DNA of 64,000 nucleotides from Campylorhamphus procurvoides (Eukaryota; Chordata; Aves; Passeriformes; Dendrocolaptidae): the NCBI GenBank assembly GCA_013396655.1, contig WBMV01006439.1, positions 930,001 through 994,000 of the forward strand. The letters run 5' to 3'. The translations under genes were made by a program, and so were the position numbers. Under the pieces are notes generated by a model, which was not told where the DNA came from, searched no databases, and worked only from the letters and a program-made list of their open reading frames with translations. Below are positions 38,917 to 50,500 of this stretch, piece after piece (the first letter of the stretch is position 1; each line of letters opens with the position of its first letter).

Positions 38917-38973
38917 CCACCTCTACCTTGTCTCTGTCCCTGTTTGTGATGTGACCACCCTCATCCTGTAACA
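38787..38973 (-). repeat. 187-bp inverted duplication, copy 1
   Basis: The reverse complement of this block matches 54749-54935 at 182 of 187 positions. All five differences are transitions and there are no indels. It is the 5'-most part of this CR1 half. Similarity between the two loci stops abruptly at both ends. Confidence 0.95.
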
Positions 38974-41578
38974 TAATATAATAATTTTTGCTGCTAACTG
39001 TAAAGACTGTCCACTAAATTTCATTCTTGCAAGAGAAAACAAATATTTCATGCAAAAAAAAATTGCATTTCTCATAACTTTCTCCGAATTATTCAGTGTT
39101 TAGAGCAAAGTTCAGTGGGGTGTGATCCTAAAGATATAGTATTAGGAGAGTAGCAATAAAAAAAGCAAATTTTACAGCACAAAGGAATATTCGTAGCAGA
39201 TGATAATCTGGTGTTTGCTACAAGAGTCTTGTTAATCCAGAGACTAAAAAATGTATATAGAAAAAAACAACCAACCAACCAAAAAAACCCAAATGCAGAA
39301 CAAAACCAAACCAAACAAACAAAAATCAGAGCAGGGGCCAAGTCATTGGCTTTTCTTTTCTAACTTGCAGAACACACATTCTACTGAGAGTCTTACATAA
39401 TGGACCAGACAGAATCATTTTAGGAACATTTGTTCTTGTCTTCTTGCATTCTTCATCCCACCTGCCTCTTTTTAGAGAGCCTTGGAGGTAATATCAGAAA
39501 ATACAATAAAATTATAATCAACATATTTCAACACGTGGTTGTTGTACTGTGTCTGAAAGGGTAAATCATGTTCAAATCCAAGAGTACTAACTGACCATGT
39601 GTACTAAATTTCAACAAAAGTTGTATTGTGAAGGAACTTTCTATTCATCCTTCAGAAAGTCACTATCTCAGCTCAGAAAGGTTATTCAAGCTGCAGAAGA
39701 ATGTGGTGCTCGTCAGATTTCAGGTCAAATCTACAGAACTGCCATGCCATACTACCTTTTATAAACTTATCAGGATTTTGGCAGCAGATTAACAAGTTAT
39801 TCTACTGTATGTCATCAAAATAATTACCTTGAAACCACTACAGAAATTTACTTAAGAAGCTTGAAAAGCGAGTCATTGTATTGTATCTTAAGTTCCGATT
39901 AATGCCCCATACCTGAAAAATTAAAAGGGTCCTTGTAGTGATATTTCACACAACTTTATGCCTATCATTTTATATGGCAGTAGATATTTTCAAACCAATT
40001 TATGAGAATCATAATTTTTTTTCATTTTCTTGGTAAGCACCTAGACATGACAACAGCAAGCTATTATTTCAATACCTCAGAAGTCTTTTATGATAACAAT
40101 AGGAATTATCCAAGGTTCTGTTTATATAGATCTGTTCACATGAAATAATGTGGACCAATATGTTTCTACATTTTCTATAGCCAAAGTCTTAGAGCCAGTG
40201 AAAGTCACTATTGCATTGTGAAAGTTTGAACTTTTAGTAAATCAGTGTGTGATCTATGTGTGGTGAATGTCAAATCAATGTCAAATTTGGTCTTATCAAA
40301 GCAACTCTTCTATAGGGATATGCATAATTATAATGACAATGTCCTCTTATATTCATGTTTAGTGAATTAGATATCTTTGCACATATTTGGTATATCCCAA
40401 AGCAGCTTGGAATATGTGAGATAAACGAGGTCCTACATAAAGCAATTTTATGTAAAATGTGTGGATATTTGTGTATTTCTTTTGTTAAAAGCTGTAAAGT
40501 CACCTGAAAAACACAAAGCCAACACACTTGCCAGATGCTGTATGGACATTATGTACACGTGTCTAGCACTATGGTCATCAAATAAGAAGTCTGCATTGCT
40601 AAATTTGTTTCAAAACATCACCGCATGACTCATACATGTTATCCTACACCATCGGCTGACAAGTATAAGATAAAAAGTTGCAATTGTCTTTGATCAAACA
40701 TAAAGCTTTACAATATTTAGAGGTAAGTAGACACCAGAGATGGTGTTCCCTTGCTACTCTATGCCACACTTTACTGGCTTTTAGAAACCAGTCTTATTTG
40801 TGACCTTAAACCAAGTAAGCCCATTAGACCACTTTTAAGAATCTCAAATAATGATCTTACTTCTTCTTATAACATGAAAACCGATTAATTTTAATTTTAT
40901 ATGTCGAGAATAAAACAAACAAACAAAAACTAACTGAACAACAATGCTTGGAATAGTTTATTTCTCTGTAGACTAACTTCTGTGTTTGAGATAGGAAATT
41001 TATCTGTAAACTAACTAGAAGATTGTTTCAGAAATCATCTTGGGACCTTACAGACTCTCTGAGGAAAGTACGGACTGACTGGCCTCCCAACCCAGCAGCT
41101 GCTGCCTCCATGTACTTTGATGCCCCTTTGAGTTCTACTGTCCCTTTCTCAAATTGTATGTAAAAATTAAAACAAGAAATGGGAAAAGTAGGTATTCTAG
41201 TTCCCATATGTTTCTGCTTTCAATAAATTGCTGCTTTCCTGTCTCGTCAGGAAATAATATTTCCCACCATTTCAAGGTGATGTGTCCTTTCACAGGTTTT
41301 GTTTTTGCTGGAGGGTTTTTTCCCATTTTAAGCCTATGTGGTACAAAACTCATATCTAACATTGATGATTAATAATGAAACTATAAGAATAAAATACCTT
41401 TTCCAGAAGGTTTTACTTCAAGGATGTTAGGGCTTTTCGCTTAAGAAAGGTTTCCTGCCTGGAAGAAGCACCTTTCCCAAAGATATTTTTAGATGTTTTC
41501 TCCTCTTGCATTCCAGAGAGGTTGTCTCTGGCATGAAGAAAAGATAAGCACTCACAGACAAGTTAAACACATCCACAT
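38974..41578. other. Unannotated AT-rich sequence
   Basis: No element recognised. An A-rich tract with ccaacc and ccaaacc units lies at 39258-39325. Nothing supports a gene. Confidence 0.6.
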
Positions 41579-41611
41579 GGGGAGGGCCAGGGTGGGCAGT
41601 GATGATAAAAG
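41579..41611 (+). promoter_or_regulatory. G-quadruplex motif followed by a TATA-like box
   Basis: Four G-runs with short loops (GGGGAGGGCCAGGGTGGG, 41579-41596) are followed 8 bp later by gataaaag (41604-41611). A run of five Gs lies further on. The arrangement resembles a small promoter or an old LTR promoter. No transcript or LTR end can be demonstrated. Confidence 0.25.
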
Positions 41612-43395
41612 CCCTAAGAACAGGGGGCGTGTCTTTTTCAGGCCTAGTGTTTGGAGAGCCATTAGGATAATCTTCTTTTAAGTCTAGTGTTCTTGACTTT
41701 GGAAAAACATTTTTGTACAATCCTTCCACTGCCTGGCATTTCAGGGATACCTGTGTGTTATCATACTTTACAGAGACATTTCATAGTGAAGCAAAGAAGG
41801 AAAAGAAGGAAATTGCACAAACAAGCAGAGTTATCTGTCACCATATGACAAAGTTCAAGTCTAAGAAGCTTCTTGTCAAATACAATCAACACAACTAGGG
41901 ATAGAGTAGATCTTAATAGCAGTAAAAGTAAGCTATAAACCATAGCCTTCTCTTACAATATGACATACTCTTCTTTTAAACATTCTATGATGAAATGCAG
42001 CAAAACAAAAAATTGTAGTGGGCGAAACAGTGATATTTCTTCGTTACTCAGAACACAGTGATCTGTGTTAATATTTTTAATGCTTACTTCCTATCAAGGT
42101 GAATTTAATTTTGTTGTTGTTATGAAAAGGCATCTAGACAAAAGTACATCTTGCCACTTTTTTATTTCGGTGAGGTTACTAATGTTTCAAAATCTTTCTT
42201 TAAATCTGCATCTTGTAAGTAGCTTTGGCAATAATTGATATATTTTTCAGTTAGGTTATTGAAATGTTTCTCTGCTTCTCCTAAATGATGTAAAATATGT
42301 TATCTTCAGTGGAAAAATGCAGAATTCAGTAACTACCTTTGTTTGGGAACCACCTATTTTTAGTTTATTTTCATTCTGAAATGTAAGAAATGTTATTCTT
42401 CAGAAAAATAAAATTCCCCAGTATCATATCAGGCAAAATACTTCATTTGACACCTCAAAATATTCCTTCTTTGTTAAACATGCATTATAAGATTATATTA
42501 TTATATTATACTGCATTATATTATACTGTTGTCCTATGATGGATTTTAAGGATTTTTGAGTGGTCATTTAATTCATATTATTCTCTCAAAGCTCCTTTGA
42601 TATGCACTTCAAAGGGCACTGAAATGTCATGCAAGCATGAGTTCACAGAAGGGATCTTAATTCCTTCTTATTTCATTAATATAATTTTTATTATCTCTCA
42701 AGATTAATTGATTATTGTGTTTATATTATTTGTATCATTATTCTTTGATTTTACAGAAACATTCAGCTGTGGCTTTTCCATATATTTACCTCTAACTGAA
42801 AGAATGTACAGCATACTGTAATTTGAATGTCACAAGTATGAGTTTTGGGGGAGATTTTGTAGCCTAGTCTGTCCCTTTACACACCAGCATAGCTCAATGG
42901 TAACTTCTTGTTTTAGTATTTAGAAGTATTTAGCATTTAGAAAGCTAGAAAAAACATCTCTAGACTGGCAAAATGCTTGCCTCTAATTGGTCTTTGTAAA
43001 ATGCAGGAGGTTGCCTAATTTCATTTTCCATTCTTGTAGAACACTGTTATTTAGTAGGTAAGTATAACTAATGTATGAACTTAAACTGCTAAAGACAGTG
43101 CAGTCTGAAGACTGGAGTGCCAGACTAGTACTCCTGGTAACTATTCACAGCTTTGCTATGGATCTACTATGTGATATTGAACAAGTTATTTTCTTGTGTT
43201 CTTACTGCCTTTGCAGTAAAAAAAAATATGAAGTAACAGCTATGCCTTTTGAGAAGCATTTTGAAATCACTGGCTATTGGTTTCAAAATTAGTTTGAATA
43301 AAGCAGAGGATCTGGGGACTGATTCTTTGCCAGGACTTTATAGATCTATATAAAAGTCGCCTAAACCTCTGGTCGAGCATTATTACCTCTGCAGC
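41612..43395. other. Unannotated AT-rich sequence
   Basis: Nothing recognised apart from imperfect attata repeats at about 42490-42530. Confidence 0.6.
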
Positions 43396-43792
43396 TGTCA
43401 GACCTGCCCTCCCAGTGAGAAAAAGAGAGAGACAGAGACCGATTAAGTACATAAATTATAACTACTCCATGGATTCCAGCAGCATCCTGCTGATCTTCTT
43501 CTTATGGTCTTCCCAGTGGTGAGAGTGCCTGTCTTGTCAGAGTGATGGTTGCAGTCTGAATCCATCGAGGGAAGCCCAGGGTGGTGAGGGAAGGCCTAGC
43601 AAAACACAGAGTCCCTGGGGATTTTATTATGCTTAGGCTAGGTGGGAACATCCTGGTACCTCCCCTGAGTGGGGGGTTTTACACCTGATGATGTAATACT
43701 GGATCATGGGACATTTAATGAGTCTTTGACGCCTTCTGAGATGTTACAGATGCCTGTTATGTCAGCACAGTAGAATCCATTATGACCCATCA
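43396..43792 (-). mobile_element. Probable LTR related to 18560-19192
   Basis: On the minus strand the block contains a TATA-like cataataaaatccc (43620-43632), then ccaccactgggaagacc-type sequence, tgctggaatccatgg, and a CT-rich tract ending in ctcactgggagggcagg. This is the same order as the LTR at 18.6-19.2 kb, with the best similarity at 43424-43526. The 3' end is placed at the TGTCAGACC terminus (43396). The 5' end at about 43792 is a guess: the flanks gcagc and gcaga match at 4 of 5 bases. No viral genes adjoin it. Confidence 0.5.
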
Positions 43793-44881
43793 GCAGAGAT
43801 GTATTCTGCGACTTCCTGTGAATGTTCTGGTGCTTCCGCAGAGGGGAGTTATCACAGTTGAGTCATTTGTGTAAGAGCAAAGAAATACCACCCTGCTTCA
43901 AAGTATTTGCCTCTTTCTTTATCTCGTTCAACACCAGCTTGCAGCCTGAGATATCAAGTGTGCACACCCTCAAGCACCTGGGTGGTTACTTTGCACATCA
44001 ACAGCTGGCACCTTCATTGTTTGAGACATCAGCATTCCAGTCTTTGACACCTGTGGATACATTCTTCTCCTGGAATAACTGGACAATAGTACCACCTTTA
44101 GCTTCACAGTCCAAATTAGTAGGCATATTCAGGAAGGAGTGGGCTTTGGTGAGTAGTTGCTTCTTTGCACAGTTTGCTACAGTGGACAAAAGTCTTTCAG
44201 TCTTTCAATATTTAAGCCATAAACCATTTCGTTCTCTCACACACAGAAAGGAAGTCTGCATTTTCAAGGTTGTTTCCATCCTTTCACATAAACTTTGAAA
44301 GTTCATAAGTGCAGGAGCCTAAAGTAATCACAATTTTTTCTCATAATATAAAAAGTAGGTAAAAGAAACATGTAGTGAAAAATACAAAATATCTCCTAAC
44401 TGGGATAACCAACCTGAAGTAGGCAGGATCTCAAATAAATGAATGAATGAATGAATAACTGAAATAAATAAATGAATAAATAAATACATGTCAGCTTGTC
44501 GTGGACAGATTTTATTAACACCCATTGAATCACTTTCTTATTCAAGAAAAACGCACTTTCTGTTATTCCACAAAAGTAAGGTTCCTAAATTATCACAGTT
44601 TACTGATAATAATAATAGGGATAGTTCCTCCCTAAAAAAGGAACTGTTACTGTCTTGGAATTTAAGCATTATAAACACTAAATTAGGACAATGAAACTTT
44701 TTTGCCCTTTCCATGCATTCCCTTTCTAACCTGTATATCAAAATGCTCTTTTAATACATGCAAAACATTCACTAACAAAGCAGAAGAAATTTATTCTCCC
44801 ATGGCCAAGAAAACTCTGAAAACTGGGCCACTGAACTACTCTATCATATTCATAACTATTGAGAATATCTTTATAGAAAAA
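43793..44881. other. Unannotated sequence; long but unrecognised reading frame
   Basis: Contains a 158-codon plus-strand open frame (43822-44298) without recognisable domains. A frame this long is not surprising somewhere in 64 kb of such DNA. An AATG/AATA tetranucleotide tract lies at 44438-44487. Confidence 0.5.
44438..44487 (+). repeat. AATG/AATA tetranucleotide repeats
   Basis: aatgaatgaatgaatgaata, then aataaataaatgaataaata: a short imperfect microsatellite. Confidence 0.9.
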
Positions 44882-44977
44882 TGTTAGGGTTTTCAGGAAG
44901 AAAATGGGGGTGTGACGCAGACCTGATAGGTAAGAAGGAGCAGACCACTCAGCATGAGGGTTGGAGCAAAATGGCCA

Positions 44978-44983
44978 TTTATT
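44978..44983 (-). terminator. LTR polyadenylation signal
   Basis: AATAAA on the minus strand, in the R region of the LTR at 44882-45434. Confidence 0.6.
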
Positions 44984-44999
44984 CTGAGGTAGGATGGGC

Positions 45000-45008
45000 T
45001 TTTATAGG
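45000..45008 (-). promoter_or_regulatory. LTR TATA box
   Basis: ctataaaag on the minus strand, about 430 bp into the LTR and about 20 bp before its AATAAA. Confidence 0.6.
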
Positions 45009-45434
45009 GTCAGTTAGGGAAGGTTCTAGAAAGTGGGCGTGGTTAAGGGAGGAGCTTCATAGGTCTGCGACATATAAGGGGAAAATGGGATGGGCTTCAC
45101 CATATAAGGCAAGGAGTAGGCGGGGCAAAGGAGAGGCCAGCCATATACGGCGCAGGTACAATGCACCACAGGCTGGCCAATAGGAAAAAAGGAAAAGGGT
45201 GGCCAATCATAGGGTTGTAACTGGGGTACATTAACCAATAGGAACAAATGAACAATAGAAATGTAATTATAACTACTCTAACTACTAACTAACTGCAAAT
45301 TTTAAAACTTTCAACTCTCTCTTCACTCGATGGGCGGGCAGCCTTCAATCCACAATGATGGTTCAGCTTTGGATTTTTTCTTCTCTTTACGATCTTTTCT
45401 CCACTTCTGACATTCGACTGCCCGTACCCCAACA

Positions 45435-47201
45435 GGGATGGGATGGGGGAGTGGTGAAAAGTCATGTAATATGATTGCTAAGCGAAGTTATTTCTGTAAT
45501 AAAAGATGCCACAAATGAACTACTGCAGACTACCTAATGATATTCCCACCACATTTCATTGAAACTTAACAGGACAAATTCTTGAATCAATGAAGCTTAG
45601 ATGATTCCCTGGAACACTGTATTAAATGAAATGTACTGAGCTGGCGCAACTAGCAGCAGGAGTACCTCATGTGGGTGATGCCTTAAAATCCTTAAAGATT
45701 TGTAACATGTATTTTTAATAATACAGCTGTATAGTTTTAAACACTTTAGAATAGCAGTTAACAGTTACTAAGCCCCTTTCCCATGGCTTATATAAAATTA
45801 TTGGAATTCTTGACATTTTTAATGTTCTTTTCAAGGAAAAAGATTTTAGCAAGGACATCTTGCTTGGGACATATATATAGAAGAACATAATACAATATCA
45901 TTGTTGTCAAAGCAGAAGGCCCAGAAACCTTGGAGAAGCTCCAAAGAAGGCACGTGATATGAAGATGATGATGGTGAAGAAGAGATCGTGACACCTCTGA
46001 CTCAATTCCTGGGAGGAATGCCAAGAGGCAGACCTGAGGGAGGTTTTGTGGGTAGGCAAGTCTCAGGTTGGATGTATCCATTAGATATGATAATTGATTA
46101 TTGTTATAAATTTGTAAGAACCTTATACTGTATCCTGCATCTGTGAATTCAGCGTACCTTAAAACACTTTAATTAAAGGACCTGCTCTCTACTTTATCTA
46201 CAATAATATTATTTGTTCTTTTCTTCCATTTTAGGCATCACGGGCATGAAGACACTGCATGGGTCTCATTTGACAACAATTGTGAATAGTTGTTATGTTT
46301 ACAGATTTCTGGTGCTCTTTCTATTAAATTAGGTCACAAGCTGAGTACCATCATTAGTGGAAAATACAAGGAGATGGTCCCAAGAAGAAATAACTACTTG
46401 AGCTTCAGTGATCCTGGTCTTTCAAGCTAAGCATTTAAATTAATTTGCAACCCTGAATTTTTTGTCATGACCTTTTTCCAACTGCTATGGAATCTACAAC
46501 TATAGGCTTTGCATAAGAGAAATGTCTTCCTTTTATACCATCACAGAGCACAGCTACAGTCACATATGACCCCATCAGCTGAAAAATCTGAATTAGAATG
46601 CATAGAGTTCATATGAAAACCTGGCTTTCTTAAACAGTAGTGGAGATGGACAAATTTAGCAAAAACTCTTTTCCCTGTCAGACTGGGAGGTGAGCTATCA
46701 AATTGTTAAAGAAATTGCCAAAGCAGGTAAGTGCTGAGCAACCATATGCTAGATTTACAGAGGTCTTGCATAGGTTGGAGTTACTACATATGGACTGATC
46801 AATTGTAACACCAGGAACCTTGTCCTGACAATTCCTGGACATACCAGTGGCAGCATGTCTATTCACTACTGTAAGACCTAAAACATATCTTAGAGAACTC
46901 TACTTGTTGGTTATTGTTTCTTTTACTGTTTCATTTCTGGGAACACAGTAAGACAAAAGTTGGGGATGTAGAAAATCACAGAGTAATAAATAAATAGAAA
47001 AATAAAGAAAGGATTTTCATTATAGCAACAGGAAGATAAGTATGTGCATGCCTGCAAGGTAAAATGTCAGAATCAAACCACTCCTTTCAGCAGTTAGGAT
47101 CACTTTGATCAGGAAGAGTTTCAGCACAAAGCAACAGGGAACGTGAAAATAGTTCATATTCTTTTTGGCTGTGAACATTCTTTCCTTTTCACATCAGCTG
47201 G
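45435..47201. other. Unannotated sequence
   Basis: No element recognised. A GC-richer patch at about 45900-46080 reads as an open, acidic then glycine-rich stretch on the plus strand, but has no start, splice sites or known domain. Confidence 0.55.
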
Positions 47202-47511
47202 TGCCGCGAGGAAGGAAAGAAAGGAGACGGTCCTAGCCGATGTTGGGGTGAAGGCCAGAACTGGTTTATTCATGGGAGCATGAGACTTATATAGGGTCAG
47301 GGAGGAGCTTGGAAGGTGGGAGGAGTTTGGGGGCGGAACGCAGCAAGTAGGGGAAGGGCTTACAGGGAAGGCAGGGAATACAGTCAGGGCATGGCCAGCT
47401 TCACATGAGGAATGCAGATGGGGGGTGGCCAGCTTCACATGGTGATGATGGGATTAGCACATCAGCCAGACAGTAAAAGATTAGGGAATACACAATCAAC
47501 AGGAAACCGAT
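47202..47511 (-). mobile_element. ERV LTR, ends uncertain
   Basis: The minus strand shows a compact LTR promoter. Repeated GC-rich boxes (ctcctcccacc, cgcccccaaactcctccc) lead to ctatataag (about 47287-47295). AATAAA follows about 25 bp later (about 47263), then a short U5 ending in cctcgcggca. A 34-bp internal duplication carries tggccagcttcacatg twice (from 47392 and 47426). AGCTGG occurs on both sides (47196-47201 and 47512-47517) and could be a 6-bp duplication, but the 5' terminus would then be AT rather than TG. The call as an LTR is strong. The exact ends are not. Confidence 0.75.
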
Positions 47512-47517
47512 AGCTGG

Positions 47518-50500
47518 GCAACTACCACCAAAAAACATACAGAGGAATATCTATCTATCTAATACAATAAATCACTATCTAAGCCTTTAAAACATGAATT
47601 TGTGAATTCTGAGGTAATTGTCCATTTGTGGTATTGATAAACTGTTCATCCTGGCTGTTCTGGCAGCCTTTGAGGCACTGTACTCCGACAAGCTGGTAAG
47701 AGTATTCAGGCTTTTGACCCAATATGAATGCCATATGTGTCACAAGCTTCCAAAAAATATCTTCATTCCAGTAAAGAGAGTTTCCTGGAGTCTATCATGA
47801 ATAGAAACATGGACAGATTAGCCTCTCATATGCATAACCACACTTTGATAAAAATAGGACAAAGTGTGTGAATATGAAGTGTGCTGAACAGACTTAAATC
47901 TGTATGTAGGACATCTAATATGGTTAGCAACTTTACTGGTGAAAAAACAAATCACTAAACAAAGCAGAATGAAAACATGGAAGGAAAAAAATCTAGAATA
48001 GTAAATTATAGAAATAAGAACAAATTGGCGCTACATCTTGAGACATTATTAAATTTTTTTAAAACACCTTTCTCATCGGTCAAAAGGGAATGGAAACTTG
48101 CATCCACTGAGAACACCATCTCTTTCTGGCATCCTTTGTCACTTTCCCACACTTGTACGAATGATGCCATATTATACTACCACTAAGTGTTTTAGAAAAG
48201 GAGGCAGTTGCAAATAGATACATTAAATTAACCTGACAAAGTGATGGTTTCATATATTAAAATGTCAAGACCTTGCAATACAGCCAAACGAATTCATACT
48301 AGATTAGTGACATCTAAATTGCCAATTGCAAGTAATTGTGGCATATTTTGCCATTATTTTTTCCCCTTTTCCCTTTTATAATAATGGATGTGCACAAGAT
48401 TTGTAACAAATATGAAATAATGTAGTAGTCTATCTTGACATTTTTCTGAAATCATGTTTTTATAGAGTGATTTAGTGTGAATTCAAGATTTGATTAGGTC
48501 AGAAAGGGTATTATCACTGTGGTAGATAAAATATGCAAGAGCAAGCCCTGTGTTTACACCAGCACGTTACACCAGACAGACTCTGACAGAATCATTACTC
48601 CTTTCAATATTTTCTAGTCAGCTTCTGAGCTCTCCAGCAGAGGTAACCTTTTTAAAAAAATCCCAGTGGAGTGAAGCAACAGATGGTGCTTATCTCTGTC
48701 AGAAAGGTTCTCTAGGCATTGTTTCAGCACTGTCCTTTGCCTCTCTATAAAGGGTGAGGCCTGAAAAGAAGAGTTGGCAGCATCCCTGAACATGACGAGA
48801 CTGAGAGGGGCCTGGACCAGAGAAGTCAGGTGCAACAGAAAAAATGACTCTACATCCACAATAAGAAAATTATTAGCTATTAAGGCTGTGAAAGAGATTT
48901 AAATTATCAGAAAATAGAGTGAAATATTGCTAAATACATGTCACAGTGAAGACAGACTTACCAGATGTGAATTGTAGGTTTGTTTTATGTTTGACTAATT
49001 AATGAAATGGCCTTTAGGAATCTCTAGTAGATTTTCTAAGTAAAAAAAAAAACCAAACCAAAGCCAAAAAGAAACCACAATCAAAGACACAAACAAAGAA
49101 AACAAAACCAAAACCAACTCATAGTGGAGGACATCCTGAGCAATACTTGCAGAAAAATTATGAAAATAATTTGATTTGGGATTTTCACAGCCAGTCTCCT
49201 CCAAACTGAGCATGTTTTTCTCCAGCATGTGGAAATGGTATGTCAAAGGTCTGACAAAAACTTGAAATGTTATCTGGGAAGGAGGAACACTGAATATACA
49301 TATAGTTAAAAATTCTTTCTGAAATAAACTGATTTTTTTTTCATTATTATGCCATCTACATCCTAGAGCTGGCAGGGCCCCGTATATATTAAGTTCCATA
49401 TGAACAGTAAAGGTAAAGAGAGGCCTGGGGATCTAGTCATGCCAAGCATTGCTAATTGGTTTTATCTTTAAATAAAAAGTATTCAGAAAAACAGCAGGGT
49501 GTGAGGCAACTTCAGTGTGTGTATACGTTTGTGTGTATATGTAAACTTTTTCAATCACTATTATTAGCAATTGGTCACTGCTTCCACAAATCTAGAGTTG
49601 CAGTCCTTATTCACCTAACCTGAATTTACAGTAACTACAGCAAGTAGAAAAATAGAGAATGGATAATCTAATTGAATCTAAGGATGGGTTTGCACCATAA
49701 AAACTAGATTGAAACCTAAGAAGCAAAAGGCTCTTAAGGAAGTCAAAAGGTATCACATGTACTGACAATAAACTGCTTTTTACCTACGAGCCAGTCTCTG
49801 TGGATGACAGAGGTGAAAGGATTTCAGAAAGGAAAAGCATAAATAAGTGTATAGGCACAGAAAAAGAAAAAACAAAACATATGGTGAAGCAATGAAAATA
49901 AATCCACACTGTAAAATAAACCACAAAGAAAACAGACAGCTGGGGAAAAAAAAGAGTAACACAAATACGATATTCAACAGGGAAAAACCAAGCTCTCTAA
50001 AAGGAAAGATGTCTGTAAGTTGTTTTAAAAAAAATATCAGCTTAAATCCTGATTGTTTTTTTCAATAGGGTATGGTGGTTAGGGTATGCCAATTTCTCTA
50101 CCAAATGTTACCCAAATTAGTGATGCAATAAAGATTAAGTCTTTGAGTTGCAAAGTAATCTGAACAGGAACCCATGTACACCTGGAAGCAGTAAAAAGAG
50201 CCAGAATAAAATAAATAGATATTTTGAAAATGTTAAAGAATGGCTGTGAAATATTTATTATCTTTATACATATTAAAACATGGCAGGAATACTTCAAAAT
50301 ACTAAATAGGGTGTTTATTAGTGATTATTTAGTGATCTACATGATTTGTAAATGGCATAGTTTTCCATAATTTGACAAAGAAGATCCATGCTGAAAATTG
50401 TTGTATTTGATGATTAATGCATATTATTAATAGGGGGGAGAAATATAAATCGAGAAGAAAAACAGAGGAAAATGCAGGAAAGATACCAAAGTCCAAATAC

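Larger units (their letters stand above)
36951..38973 (-). mobile_element. CR1 LINE, 3' half, interrupted
   Basis: This is the minus-strand 3' half of a CR1 element. The 3' terminus (36951-37010) shows the degenerate atcacaaaatcacagaat repeat and the ggactTGgtgatc-type end. The UTR runs to about 37440, where similarity stops. It resumes at about 37918 (aggtccccttctg) and then follows ORF2 through the reverse transcriptase to 38973. The intervening 37440-37918 is unlike CR1 and replaces about 170 bp of expected sequence. Active-site motifs are lost: the FADD motif reads FAEN (about 38115-38135), and motif A reads FLYFSKAF (Asp to Tyr) next to a frameshift. The 5' break at 38973 overlaps the CR1 at 52.2-54.9 kb by 187 bp. 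Confidence 0.95.
44882..45434 (-). mobile_element. Complete-looking ERV LTR (553 bp)
   Basis: Read on the minus strand, this starts TGTTGGGG and ends CCCTAACA. U3 has several inverted or direct CCAAT motifs (ttcctattggttaa, cctattggcc, tgattggcc) and CArG-like cttatatg units. A TATA box, ctataaaag, ends at about 45001. AATAAA follows about 20 bp later (44978-44983), then a U5 of about 95 bp. GC-rich and intact in layout. No matching target duplication (agaaaaa against gggatgg), no primer-binding site after the 3' end and no polypurine tract before the 5' end were found. It is best called a solo LTR whose flank has been altered. Confidence 0.88.

Noticed and set aside
43822..44298. 158-codon plus-strand frame
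   Set aside because: No recognisable domain, no promoter or splice context. With the base composition here, a frame of this length somewhere in 64 kb is not unexpected.
44882..47511. A provirus between the LTRs at 44.9 and 47.2 kb
   Set aside because: The two LTRs are different sequences, and the DNA between them shows no retroviral gene, primer-binding site or polypurine tract.
48995..49399. 134-codon minus-strand frame with a hydrophobic end
   Set aside because: The hydrophobic part is simply the complement of the A-rich ccaaa tract.
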